Of a stretch of 64,000 nucleotides of DNA, positions 1 through 7,866 are shown in pieces. Within the stretch, counting starts at the first letter, position 1. Each line of letters begins with the position of its first letter. The notes below the pieces were generated by a model. The model did no database searches, had not been told where the DNA came from, and was given only the letters and a program-made list of their open reading frames with translations. The stretch is taken from positions 1 through 64,000 of the forward strand of contig JAZSLJ010000073.1 in the NCBI GenBank assembly GCA_045535305.1. The letters are read 5' to 3'. Source of the DNA: UBA1081 sp045535305. GTDB taxonomy: Bacteria; Bacillota; Clostridia; Oscillospirales; Acutalibacteraceae. The translations under genes and the position numbers were made by a program.

Positions 1-2620
1 CAAGCAGGAAACAATAGAGAGATTTTTCAACAGCTTTAAACTGATTCTTGAAAAATGTCTTAAAACAGATATTCTCATTAAAGATATTCAGGTAATTGAT
101 GATTCAGAAAAACAGAAAATCCTCGGTGATTTTAATGACACTGCACACATCTATGATATTCCCGAAAAATCAACACTTTACAGTCTTTTTGAGCACTCAG
201 CAAAGAAAAACGGTGAAAAAATCTGCATTAAAACCGCAGAGAGAGAGCTTAGATTTGATGAACTGCTGAATATATCAGAAAATCTCGATATGAGAATACG
301 CAGTATAACGGGAAATAAGAAGTCTGTTATTGCAGTTATTGCAGAGCGTTCAATAGAGATGTATGCTGCAATTTACGGTATAATCAGAGGCGGCAATGCC
401 TATCTTCCGATTGCACCCGATTATCCTGAGGAAAGAATACAATATATTCTTGAAAACAGTAATTCTGCAGCTGTTATTACCCAAAGCAAATTCACACATC
501 TTGCAGGTGCTACACCATGTATAGATATGACGTCTTTTATTGACAGTGAATTTGTTGAAACAAATATAGTACCACCTTGTGATGCTGAGGAAAATGACAC
601 AGCTTATGTCATATATACCTCGGGTTCAACAGGTGCACCCAAAGGAGCTAAGGTCAGCCATAAATCTGCGGTCAACCGTATTATGTGGATGCATGACAAG
701 TATCCTCTTGAAGAAGAAAGTGTAATATTACAAAAAACACCGTATACCTTTGATGTATCTGTGTGGGAACTTTTCTGGTGGGGTATGTGCGGCGGATGCT
801 TGGCTGCATCTAAGCCGGGTGAGCATTTCCTTCCTGCAAAAATACTTGATGAAGTGCATAATAACAAGGTTACACATCTTCATTTTGTTCCGTCGGTATT
901 TGATCTGTTCCTTAATTATCTTGAGAATCACAAAGAAGAACTTTATAAGTTCAGCGCGGTCAGATATGTATTTTTATCCGGTGAAGCATTAACTGCATCT
1001 CTTATACAGAGATTTTATGCATTGTACAGTTCCGAAAAAGTAACACTTCATAATCTTTACGGTCCTACGGAATGTGCAGTTGATGTAACATATTACGACT
1101 GCAAACCTTATGATATTGATCCTGTACCTATAGGTAAACCAATATACAATACGCAAATGTATGTTGTTGATAAAAATATGAAAGTTGTACCTGTAGGAGT
1201 TACCGGTGAACTGTGTATCGGCGGAGTGAATGTCGGTCAGGGATATCTGAATAATGAAGATCTCACAGCAGAAAAGTTCACAGACAATCCCTTCGGAGAA
1301 GGAAAACTGTACAAAACAGGAGACCTTGCCTATTGGAGAGAAGACGGAAACATCGTTTTCTGCGGAAGAATAGACAATCAAATTAAGCTCAATGGTCAGC
1401 GTATTGAAATCGGTGAGATAGAAGCTGTCATTTCAAGTGTTCCCGATGTTGATTCTGTAGCAGTTGTATCACGAAAAATCAACGGCAAAGATATGTTAGT
1501 TGCTTTTTATTGCAGTATGACAGATGTTCACAGCACAATCAAAAATGTTTGTCAGGCAAAACTTCCTAAGTATATGACGCCTGCTGTATTCTGTCGCATT
1601 GATAAAATGCCGCTTAATCAAAGTGGTAAGCTTAACAGAAAAGCTTTGGCTGCTATAGAGGTCAGCGTAAATGAAAACGATAGCGTTGAAGAGCCGATTA
1701 ATCAAAACGAAAAAATTGTTTGTGAAATCTTTAAAAAGCACTTGGCAACAGATAATGTTGGCAGAAACAGCGACTTTTTCTCTCTGGGTGGCACAAGTAT
1801 TTCGATGATTTCGGTGTTATCTGAAGATGAATTCAACGGTGTTTCCGCAGCTGAGTTTATGGCTAACTCCACACCGCAAAAGTTAGCTCTGCTTATGAGT
1901 GAAAGTAAAAAAACTGACTTTGAATATCTTGAGCATTTACATATATCGCAAAGCTCAAATAAGGTTTTAGTTCTTTTACCTTTTGCAGGCGGCGGTGCAG
2001 AAGCTTATTCAAACCTTGTCAATTCATTGAAAACCAAGAACATTGAAATGTCAGTATATTTCATACGATATCTTCATTCCTTCAATGAATGTGAAAAAGC
2101 TGCAAATGAAATAAAAACACATTTGAAAGAAAGGGAAGTTTTCTTTTATTCTCATTGTGTTGGGTCTGCTCCTGCGTTACAAATTGTATGCACACTTGAA
2201 AAAGATGGTATGTCTGTTGTTCATTATTTTGTCGGTGCAAGCATACCGCCCTCAAAACCGACAAAAATGAATATATGGAACATTGTTCCTGACATATCAC
2301 TTAAGAGAAAGCTGATAAAAGCAGGTGCCGGTTTGCGTTCTCTTTCTCCTCAAAAAATTAAGAAAGTGCTGAGTGATTTCAGAGATGATACAGACTTTGC
2401 TAATGAGGTCTTTTCTCAAATGAAAACAAAAATAGATGCACCTGTAAGCTTGATAATAAGCAAAAAAGATATTTTTACAAAGAATTATAATCAGGCTGAA
2501 CAGTTGTGGAGAAGATATGCAAACAATATCAATGACACATTTTATATTGACAGCGAGAGCCACTATTTTCAGTCAGATAAAAGTGATGAATTGGCAGAAA
2601 TATTAAAGTCTGTTATGTAA
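1..2620 (+). CDS. Non-ribosomal peptide synthetase, C-terminal part (C-A-PCP-TE), truncated by window edge
   Basis: The frame is open from base 2, so 872 residues of a longer protein are visible and the true start lies upstream. Residues 1 to about 60 look like the end of a condensation domain and the linker. The adenylation domain (about 60-545) has the YTSGSTG loop, FDVSVWE, NLYGPTE, YKTGD, GRIDNQ and a final SGK lysine. Aligned by eye to GrsA/EntF, its pocket reads D-V-W-H-F-S-L-V-D-K, identical to the serine code of EntF. A carrier domain follows with LGGTS (Ser about 599 as the phosphopantetheine site). The last 230 residues are a thioesterase-like alpha/beta hydrolase where the nucleophile elbow is SHCVG, placing Cys (about 719, codon 2156-2158) where Ser is usual; Asp in KKD and His in SHY could complete a triad. 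Module order equals EntF, but the product is unknown. The convergent transporter and PPTase genes fit a biosynthetic locus. Confidence 0.93.
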   Translation, partial: KQETIERFFNSFKLILEKCLKTDILIKDIQVIDDSEKQKILGDFNDTAHIYDIPEKSTLYSLFEHSAKKNGEKICIKTAERELRFDELLNISENLDMRIRSITGNKKSVIAVIAERSIEMYAAIYGIIRGGNAYLPIAPDYPEERIQYILENSNSAAVITQSKFTHLAGATPCIDMTSFIDSEFVETNIVPPCDAEENDTAYVIYTSGSTGAPKGAKVSHKSAVNRIMWMHDKYPLEEESVILQKTPYTFDVSVWELFWWGMCGGCLAASKPGEHFLPAKILDEVHNNKVTHLHFVPSVFDLFLNYLENHKEELYKFSAVRYVFLSGEALTASLIQRFYALYSSEKVTLHNLYGPTECAVDVTYYDCKPYDIDPVPIGKPIYNTQMYVVDKNMKVVPVGVTGELCIGGVNVGQGYLNNEDLTAEKFTDNPFGEGKLYKTGDLAYWREDGNIVFCGRIDNQIKLNGQRIEIGEIEAVISSVPDVDSVAVVSRKINGKDMLVAFYCSMTDVHSTIKNVCQAKLPKYMTPAVFCRIDKMPLNQSGKLNRKALAAIEVSVNENDSVEEPINQNEKIVCEIFKKHLATDNVGRNSDFFSLGGTSISMISVLSEDEFNGVSAAEFMANSTPQKLALLMSESKKTDFEYLEHLHISQSSNKVLVLLPFAGGGAEAYSNLVNSLKTKNIEMSVYFIRYLHSFNECEKAANEIKTHLKEREVFFYSHCVGSAPALQIVCTLEKDGMSVVHYFVGASIPPSKPTKMNIWNIVPDISLKRKLIKAGAGLRSLSPQKIKKVLSDFRDDTDFANEVFSQMKTKIDAPVSLIISKKDIFTKNYNQAEQLWRRYANNINDTFYIDSESHYFQSDKSDELAEILKSVM

Positions 2621-2629
2621 AAAAATTAA

Positions 2630-2668
2630 GCATCGGAGAAACTTTATGCTTCTCCGATGCCTTTTTAT
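2630..2668 (+). terminator. Intrinsic terminator of the NRPS gene
   Basis: A perfect 11-bp stem (2630-2640 with 2650-2660) and 9-base loop are followed by a T-rich stretch. It starts 10 bases after the NRPS stop and lies between convergent genes. Confidence 0.85.
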
Positions 2669-2679
2669 ATTAGTTTAAT

Positions 2680-4005
2680 TTATTTATTGCGATATTTTTT
2701 TGCTATGATTATAGGTATAATGCTGAGCGTTGATATTATTACACCCACTAAAAAAATATTTCCGTTCGGGATATATTCAAGACGACCTATTGCTTCGTTA
2801 AATATACTCACTCCGCTTGTTTTTACAATTCTTTCACTGATGGTTGAACCGAAAAACATAGGAATAAGTGCATAAGAAATTGCCCATATGCCTTCATACT
2901 GGCCTTTGCTGTCTTTTGGAAAAAGATTTTTAGTCCAGACTTTTGCAGTCTGAAGCATAACAACATAGCTTATACCTAAAAAGAAAATGCCTAAAAAAAG
3001 TCTTAAGTCGAAAAATCTGGATGTGTCTATAGAGTTCTGACTGATCGGAAAAATAAAGAACAAGCCCAATACACCTGAAACGATTGCAAATAAGGAAACT
3101 TCAAAAAATTTATTTTTGTTTATCAGTCCGGATGCAGGTATTGTAACAACCATAGCAAGAACTAAGGGTACAGCTTCAATTATGCCCATTTTGTCAGCTG
3201 AAAATCCCAAATAATGGATAATATAGTTACCTAAATGCGGAAAATATGTATCAAAACCTATAAAGAAAATTGCAACAGATAAGCTTATCAGGACTAATTC
3301 TTTTTGTTTAAAGAGGTTTTTGAAATTAAAAACACTCAAAAATTGGTTTGAAAAGCTACCTCGGGCAGAAGGAGCAACATCATCTTTCTTATTCATAAGA
3401 AAGATAGATACAATGCCGAAAAATGCAAGTACTGAGCCGATAACAATAAACATTCGCAGATAATTGTTTTCTGTTCCTACTAAAAAGCCACCGATAATAT
3501 TTCCCAACAAAGTGCCTAAAACACATTGAACAGCAATCGCAGCCCCTATCTGACCTCGATTTTTATCGTTCATAATATCTGTTGTCCATGTGCTGAAACC
3601 CACATCTGTGCTCATTGATGCAAAAAAACTTACCAACATATCACCAAATATTATGCAGATAATTGCAAAAATCCGATAACTGTCAGCGATAAATTGAGTT
3701 AAACCGAAGCAAACGGTCAAAATACCCCAAATGATATAACCGTAGCTTATCAATGTGCGGCGCTTACCTGTTCTGTCGGATAAAACACCAAATAAGAATA
3801 TTGAAACAGTAGTCGCCAGCGCACTTAATATCAGCATTGGAGTTATTATGGAAGGGTTTTTTTCAATTTTTTCATATACAAAAGTATTGAACCATGTACC
3901 CTCTACACTCCAGCCGATTTGACCTATCAATCCAAGAGACCAAAGCAAAAGCCACATTCTGATTTTAGAAAAATCTCTTTTTTTAACATTATTTTTTTTA
4001 TTCAT
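2680..4005 (-). CDS. MFS transporter, 12-helix type
   Basis: This 441-residue integral membrane protein has about 12 hydrophobic segments and the loop GVLSDRTGKRR after helix 2, matching the major facilitator motif G-x-L-[SA]-D-R-x-G-R-[KR]. A second charged loop lies in mid-protein (LMNKKDDV to FKQKEL, about 205-235). Family membership is clear; substrate is not readable. It is transcribed toward the NRPS and next to a PPTase, so export of the peptide product, or uptake of a related siderophore-like compound, is plausible inference. The ATG at 4003-4005 has AAGGATG nine bases upstream, which supports this start. Confidence 0.85.
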   Translation of the reverse strand: MNKKNNVKKRDFSKIRMWLLLWSLGLIGQIGWSVEGTWFNTFVYEKIEKNPSIITPMLILSALATTVSIFLFGVLSDRTGKRRTLISYGYIIWGILTVCFGLTQFIADSYRIFAIICIIFGDMLVSFFASMSTDVGFSTWTTDIMNDKNRGQIGAAIAVQCVLGTLLGNIIGGFLVGTENNYLRMFIVIGSVLAFFGIVSIFLMNKKDDVAPSARGSFSNQFLSVFNFKNLFKQKELVLISLSVAIFFIGFDTYFPHLGNYIIHYLGFSADKMGIIEAVPLVLAMVVTIPASGLINKNKFFEVSLFAIVSGVLGLFFIFPISQNSIDTSRFFDLRLFLGIFFLGISYVVMLQTAKVWTKNLFPKDSKGQYEGIWAISYALIPMFFGSTISERIVKTSGVSIFNEAIGRLEYIPNGNIFLVGVIISTLSIIPIIIAKKYRNK

Positions 4006-4037
4006 GCATTAATTCATCCTTAGATACCATTTATTTC

Positions 4038-4066
4038 AGTATAGCATATTGAACAACCGTTTGCAA
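4038..4066 (-). promoter_or_regulatory. Promoter of the MFS transporter gene
   Basis: On the minus strand TTGCAA (4066-4061), a 17-base spacer and TATACT (4043-4038) lie just upstream of the transporter gene. The MFS gene therefore probably has its own transcript. Confidence 0.55.
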
Positions 4067-4121
4067 GGCACAGTAATCTTATGATAAGTGCCGGAAAAGG
4101 AGAGTTTAAATAATTATATGT

Positions 4122-4730
4122 TTATTCCGACAGGCAAACAGTAATGATATAGTCATTAAAATAAAAGGTTTTGATGCGTTCTTTGTAATCTGCATTTTTT
4201 ATGTTTTCCGTAAGAATGCCTGTGCCTATGCATTTGCCGTAGGCTTCTTTTGCAGTCCAGACCTCAAAAAATCGTTTTAATAAATCGGGGTTGTCTGTAT
4301 GAACAAAATCTGTTTTTTGCGGTGTTTTTTTTAATATATAAATTAATTCATCTTCTGAGCAAATCCGCTGTGCTGTTTTTAAATTAATCGGACGGATTTT
4401 TTCTGTGTCAATGCCGATAGGCTTGCTGTCTGTAGCACAAACTACCATATCATCGGAATGACTTATATTAAATTCTACGGCTAAGTCTTTTGCATAAGGC
4501 TTGCCGTTTTCAGTTGTTTCAAAAGTTATGCTTTCAGGCGCAACACCGCACCATTCGGCAATAGCTTTTCTGGCGAGCATCTCACCTGCAACAGTACGCT
4601 TTTTATCATCGGAAAAATGAAATCTGTCCACTCGCTGCTTTTTGACATCACCCATCAGCGAATACCATTTGACGTATTCTGTATCGGTTAAATCCCGGAT
4701 ATCATATTTATACCATTTCATATTTTTCAT
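4122..4730 (-). CDS. Sfp-type 4'-phosphopantetheinyl transferase
   Basis: The 202-residue protein carries both signature motifs of the family: GIDTE near residue 107, supplying metal ligands, and FFEVWTAKEAYGK near residue 155. These enzymes move phosphopantetheine from CoA to the conserved Ser of carrier domains. Length fits the Sfp class. The NRPS with one visible carrier domain lies less than 2 kb away, so activating it is the obvious role, though fatty-acid ACP may also be a substrate. No clear Shine-Dalgarno precedes the ATG at 4730 or the in-frame ATG three codons later, so the start is uncertain. A near-perfect inverted repeat lies immediately upstream. Confidence 0.93.
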   Translation of the reverse strand: MKNMKWYKYDIRDLTDTEYVKWYSLMGDVKKQRVDRFHFSDDKKRTVAGEMLARKAIAEWCGVAPESITFETTENGKPYAKDLAVEFNISHSDDMVVCATDSKPIGIDTEKIRPINLKTAQRICSEDELIYILKKTPQKTDFVHTDNPDLLKRFFEVWTAKEAYGKCIGTGILTENIKNADYKERIKTFYFNDYIITVCLSE

Positions 4731-4732
4731 AT

Positions 4733-4765
4733 ATGCATTTATATTGTTTTAATATACAAATGCAT
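4733..4765. repeat. 12-bp inverted repeat abutting the PPTase start codon
   Basis: ATGCATTTATAT (4733-4744) faces ATACAAATGCAT (4754-4765) with one mismatch and a nine-base loop. It sits directly upstream of the PPTase start, where it could be an operator or occlude initiation. No regulator is identified. Confidence 0.4.
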
Positions 4766-4783
4766 TGCTCCTTGCTGATTTAT

Positions 4784-4813
4784 ATCCCAAGTGAAAAACT
4801 TGGGATGTCTTTT
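4784..4813 (+). terminator. Hairpin with T-tract, terminator-like on the plus strand
   Basis: A perfect 9-bp stem (4784-4792 and 4798-4806) with loop GAAAA is followed on the plus strand by GTCTTTTT. Both flanking genes run on the minus strand, where no T-tract follows, so it may instead be a weak end for the lipoprotein transcript. Confidence 0.5.
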
Positions 4814-4846
4814 TGCTTGTTATACCAATATAAATACGAACAAAAA

Positions 4847-5437
4847 TTAAGAAACTTTTATCCATTCCACATCTTTTTTCAAATTCCAATCTTTAATATA
4901 CTCGTTAATATCGTCTATTGAACTTTCTTTTCCCGCTATTTCATATATGTCATCTTTTTCATCTTTAATTGCTGTATTTATGATTTTATAAGAGTTATTA
5001 TTAAATTCCATTTTGCAAAAATAATTTACATCAGCTCCACCTGTTTGAAGAAAAGCACCATCTTCTTTAACGGATTGCAAAGAACGGTTGCCAAACAAGA
5101 ACCCATAAACACTCGTATCAACAATATGAAAGACCATATAATGTGTGTGGGATAATGATATGTCAGCAATAAGTTCTTCAGTACTGTCGTTATCAAAATC
5201 AACAAATGCGTACTCGTAAGGTTCAGCATAATAATCAGTAGTTTCATCACTGCCGTAAACATAATCTTTCAAATAGAGTTCTGTTCCGTTTTCTGTTGTA
5301 AATACTGTTTCACTGTTGAGCACAGATAATAATTGTGCATGTGAAGCATCAGATTCTTTAGCAGAAGAATTTTTGGTGCAAGAGGTGAATGCAAGTAAAA
5401 TGATAAACGATAATAATAAAGGAACCAATTTTTTCAT
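4847..5437 (-). CDS. Small putative lipoprotein, unknown function
   Basis: The 196-residue product begins MKKLVPLLLSFIILLAFTSC, a lipoprotein-type signal with Cys 20 as the likely lipidated residue, then a Ser/Lys-rich stretch. The rest is soluble, acidic and aromatic-rich, with no family I recognise. AAGGTGGG precedes the ATG, supporting the start. It is expected to be tethered outside the membrane. It is next to the PPTase gene on the same strand, but the separating hairpin argues against a shared role. Confidence 0.75.
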   Translation of the reverse strand: MKKLVPLLLSFIILLAFTSCTKNSSAKESDASHAQLLSVLNSETVFTTENGTELYLKDYVYGSDETTDYYAEPYEYAFVDFDNDSTEELIADISLSHTHYMVFHIVDTSVYGFLFGNRSLQSVKEDGAFLQTGGADVNYFCKMEFNNNSYKIINTAIKDEKDDIYEIAGKESSIDDINEYIKDWNLKKDVEWIKVS

Positions 5438-5529
5438 TTGTAACCCACCTTTTAATCTGTAATTTTATTGTAACATATTTATCAGTTTTTTGTAAATATA
5501 TAAATATAAATAAGATGAATAGTTAATAA

Positions 5530-5567
5530 AATAAAAAAACAGCAACCGAAAAAAATCGATTACTGTT
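5530..5567 (-). terminator. Terminator of the cytidine deaminase gene
   Basis: On the minus strand a 12-bp stem (including two G-U pairs, 5567-5556 with 5549-5538) is followed by a run of T. It lies about 45 bases past the deaminase stop. Confidence 0.7.
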
Positions 5568-5610
5568 TTTGTTTGTTTTGTGTTGCCAATTTTGCTGCCA
5601 CTTAGAGACA

Positions 5611-6021
5611 TTATAAAATTACAGGCTTCCATGCGAAGGGAATTAAATCTTTTATGCTGACTTTTATCATTTGATTTGTATCATCATTCAAAATTACCTT
5701 AATATCAGGAGAATATTCAATCAGCATTTGACGGCAATTACCGCAGGGCGCAACTAGGCAATTCGGTGCTTTATCGTGAACGGCAACAATCGTGTCAAAC
5801 TCTCTTTCACCTGACGAAATAGCTATTCCCATTGCAATATATTCGGCACAAGAACCGTGAATACCATCACAATTCACACCACTGTATATTTTTCCGTTTT
5901 TGCAACGAATTGCCGCACCTACCGTATGCTTATAAACACCATCATCAAAATTGTTTTGTAATGTTTCAAGAGCGACACTTATCAGTTTTTTATCCTGTTC
6001 TGTTATTTCGTAAAATGTCAT
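5611..6021 (-). CDS. cdd: Cytidine deaminase family protein
   Basis: The protein has 136 residues from the ATG at 6021, which has GGAGAA suitably upstream; a longer in-frame reading to 6087 lacks such a site. Zinc motifs are present: SCAEY supplies one Cys ligand and the catalytic Glu, and PCGNCRQ supplies the other two Cys. Homotetrameric cytidine deaminases of about 130-140 residues convert cytidine or deoxycytidine to uridine forms in pyrimidine salvage. The blasticidin-S deaminase branch has the same fold and motifs and cannot be excluded by eye. It appears monocistronic, ending at the hairpin near 5550. Confidence 0.85.
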   Translation of the reverse strand: MTFYEITEQDKKLISVALETLQNNFDDGVYKHTVGAAIRCKNGKIYSGVNCDGIHGSCAEYIAMGIAISSGEREFDTIVAVHDKAPNCLVAPCGNCRQMLIEYSPDIKVILNDDTNQMIKVSIKDLIPFAWKPVIL

Positions 6022-6121
6022 TTTATATTCTCCTTTGCGGTGCGGCAGGATGCTATCAGCATAACACGTATGGTGGTAATCTCCCACTTTCGATATACAT
6101 TATAGTATGAATTTAATAGTT

Positions 6122-6300
6122 TGTAAAGAGTGATGTATCGGCATTGCCGAAGTGATGTAATGGCTTTGTCATAGCGATGTATTGCACCAATGGCGCAAAG
6201 TGATGTGATGTGTTTCTACTCACGCGTGCAGTGCACATCACGTCCGAAGGACATATCACGCCGCAAGGAGCATCATGTTCCGTTTGCGGAACACATCGTT
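6122..6300. repeat. Composite palindromic element: serial short hairpins joined by GTGATGT / ACATCAC linkers
   Basis: The left half holds GTGATGT-type linkers at 6130, 6152, 6174 (GCGATGT), 6200 and 6205, about 22-26 bases apart, separated by small palindromes such as CGGCATTGCCG (6139-6149), ATGGCTTTGTCAT (6160-6172) and TTGCACCAATGGCGCAA (6182-6198). In the right half the linker is inverted (ACATCAC at 6235, ATATCAC-like at 6253, CATCAT at 6271, ACATCG at 6293) between GTCCGAAGGAC (6242-6252) and TGTTCCGTTTGCGGAACA (6276-6293). The element is therefore a large imperfect palindrome made of small palindromes. Open frames crossing it look incidental. It may be a MITE-like intergenic repeat or structured RNA. 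Confidence 0.75.
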
Positions 6301-6339
6301 CCAAAGAAAAAAAGCAGTCATGCGACTGCTTTTTTTCTT

Positions 6340-6342
<3 letters not shown>
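6301..6342 (-). terminator. Strong bidirectional terminator after tRNA-fMet
   Basis: A perfect 19-bp stem (6301-6319 with 6324-6342, loop ATGC) contains a seven-base T run on either strand. It overlaps the CCA end of the tRNA and separates it from the palindromic repeat. Confidence 0.85.
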
Positions 6343-6417
<75 letters not shown>

Positions 6418-6450
6418 ATATTTATCTGTTGCACACTCAAGTGCTTTATT

Positions 6451-6479
6451 AGTATATACTATTATTTCTTAAAAGTCAA
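6451..6479 (-). promoter_or_regulatory. Promoter of tRNA-fMet
   Basis: TTGACT (6479-6474), a 17-base spacer and TATACT (6456-6451) lie about 35 bases upstream of the tRNA on the minus strand. Confidence 0.7.
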
Positions 6480-6507
6480 TAGTTTTTTTATAAAAACTTT
6501 AATTTTT

Positions 6508-6541
6508 CATCGGGTATCTTCGACAAACAAAGACACCCGAT
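6508..6541 (-). terminator. Terminator of the pseudokinase-tldD-tldE operon
   Basis: A 12-bp stem with one G-T pair (6541-6530 and 6520-6509) is followed on the minus strand by GAAAAATT, a modest T-tract. It begins nine bases after the tldE stop. Confidence 0.6.
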
Positions 6542-6549
6542 TTATAATC

Positions 6550-7854
6550 TTATTTACCTGATACGGTTACACCGTCAAATGCAACCCAGGGGAATACACA
6601 AGAGCCGTCTTCGGCAGTTTCCTTTGATATATCGGTAATGTTTTTCATCATTTCCGCAAGATTTCCGCTTATCATTGTTTCAAGAACAGGCTTTGTGATT
6701 TTGCCGTTTTCAATAAGAAAGCTGTTCTTTGCAACGCCTGAAAAATCGCCGTTACCGGCGGGGCTTCCGCCTGAAAGTCTGCACACAAGAATACCTTTTT
6801 CAATTTTTGATATCAATTCATCATAAGGAGTTTCACCTGCGTGAACTTCCATACAGCCGCTTAATGTGGAGCATCTTTTTTCGCCTGATTTTCTTGCACC
6901 GTATTCCGAAAGACAGAATGTTTCAAGCACACCGTTTTTGATAATATCGCAGTTTTGTGTTTTATAACCTTCGGATGTGTATCTTTCACCGCCTACAACT
7001 CTCGGGTCGATAGGAATAAGTGAAACCGAAAGGGAAGAGGACGCAACCTGAGTGCCGAGGCTTTTTCTCCAAGGACTCGTATTGTCGATAATTGAAGAAT
7101 CTGTTGCAAAACTGCTGATTGCAGTGCCGATAATATCGCTTAAACAGGACGGAGCAAAAACTGCAGTACCTGTGAATTTGCCTTCAAAGGGAACAGCCTC
7201 AAGCTCTTTTTCACAGAGCTCGTACATGATGCGCTGTGTACCCATATCAAGGATTTTTTTGTCAAGGTCAACAAAATCAATACCTGTTGAGTTGAAAGAT
7301 GTTGTTTTGTCGCCGTCGTGTGCAGAGTACATTGAACCCATTGAGTAATATGCTGTCTGATTTGAGAATTCAACACCGTTTGTATTCGCGAAAGCTGATT
7401 TGCTGTCGCAGTATTCGGCAATAAGCTGTTCGACAAAAACTCTGGGATAGTCCTTTGACAAATCTTCCATATATTCGCTGATTCTGTCAAAGAACTTATC
7501 TCTGTTGCTTTCGCTGCAGCCGTATGAAAAATCCTCGTTTGCTATAAGCGGTGCAATTGAAAGACAATCATCTTCAGCAGAAACAGATGCATTCTGTACA
7601 CATTCCTTAGCCGCCGCATCAATGGAATCATTATCAAACTTGTTTATTACGATCATACCTTTTTTCATATCCTTAATAACAAGCATGGTTATTGAATTGT
7701 TAAAGGTTGATCGCATAAGGCTGAATTCGCCTGCATCAATATTTATTTCATCTGCAACAGAATGTCCGACTTTGCACTGAGCATGGTCAGCTCCGTGCTT
7801 TTTAAGGCAGGAGAGGGTATATTGTGCAATTTCTTTAAGACGTGAAATATCCAT
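6550..7854 (-). CDS. tldE: TldE/PmbA family subunit of the TldD/TldE metallopeptidase
   Basis: This 434-residue protein matches the PmbA/TldE family, including the C-terminal SGNLAEMMKNI stretch and glycine-rich segments around GGERYTSEGY. TldE lacks the metal motif and pairs with TldD to form the protease known for microcin B17 and CcdA processing in E. coli. The tldD gene lies 12 bases upstream on the same strand, so the two are probably co-translated. No ribosomally made peptide precursor is evident next to the pair, so the substrate here is unknown. Confidence 0.88.
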   Translation of the reverse strand: MDISRLKEIAQYTLSCLKKHGADHAQCKVGHSVADEINIDAGEFSLMRSTFNNSITMLVIKDMKKGMIVINKFDNDSIDAAAKECVQNASVSAEDDCLSIAPLIANEDFSYGCSESNRDKFFDRISEYMEDLSKDYPRVFVEQLIAEYCDSKSAFANTNGVEFSNQTAYYSMGSMYSAHDGDKTTSFNSTGIDFVDLDKKILDMGTQRIMYELCEKELEAVPFEGKFTGTAVFAPSCLSDIIGTAISSFATDSSIIDNTSPWRKSLGTQVASSSLSVSLIPIDPRVVGGERYTSEGYKTQNCDIIKNGVLETFCLSEYGARKSGEKRCSTLSGCMEVHAGETPYDELISKIEKGILVCRLSGGSPAGNGDFSGVAKNSFLIENGKITKPVLETMISGNLAEMMKNITDISKETAEDGSCVFPWVAFDGVTVSGK

Positions 7855-7866
7855 AAAATATCCTCC

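Noticed and set aside
6022..6087. N-terminal extension of cytidine deaminase
   Set aside because: No ribosome site precedes it, whereas GGAGAA precedes the ATG at 6021 at the family's usual start.
6122..6300. CRISPR array
   Set aside because: Linkers are only 7 bases, the intervening parts are palindromic and not unique spacers, and no cas genes are near.
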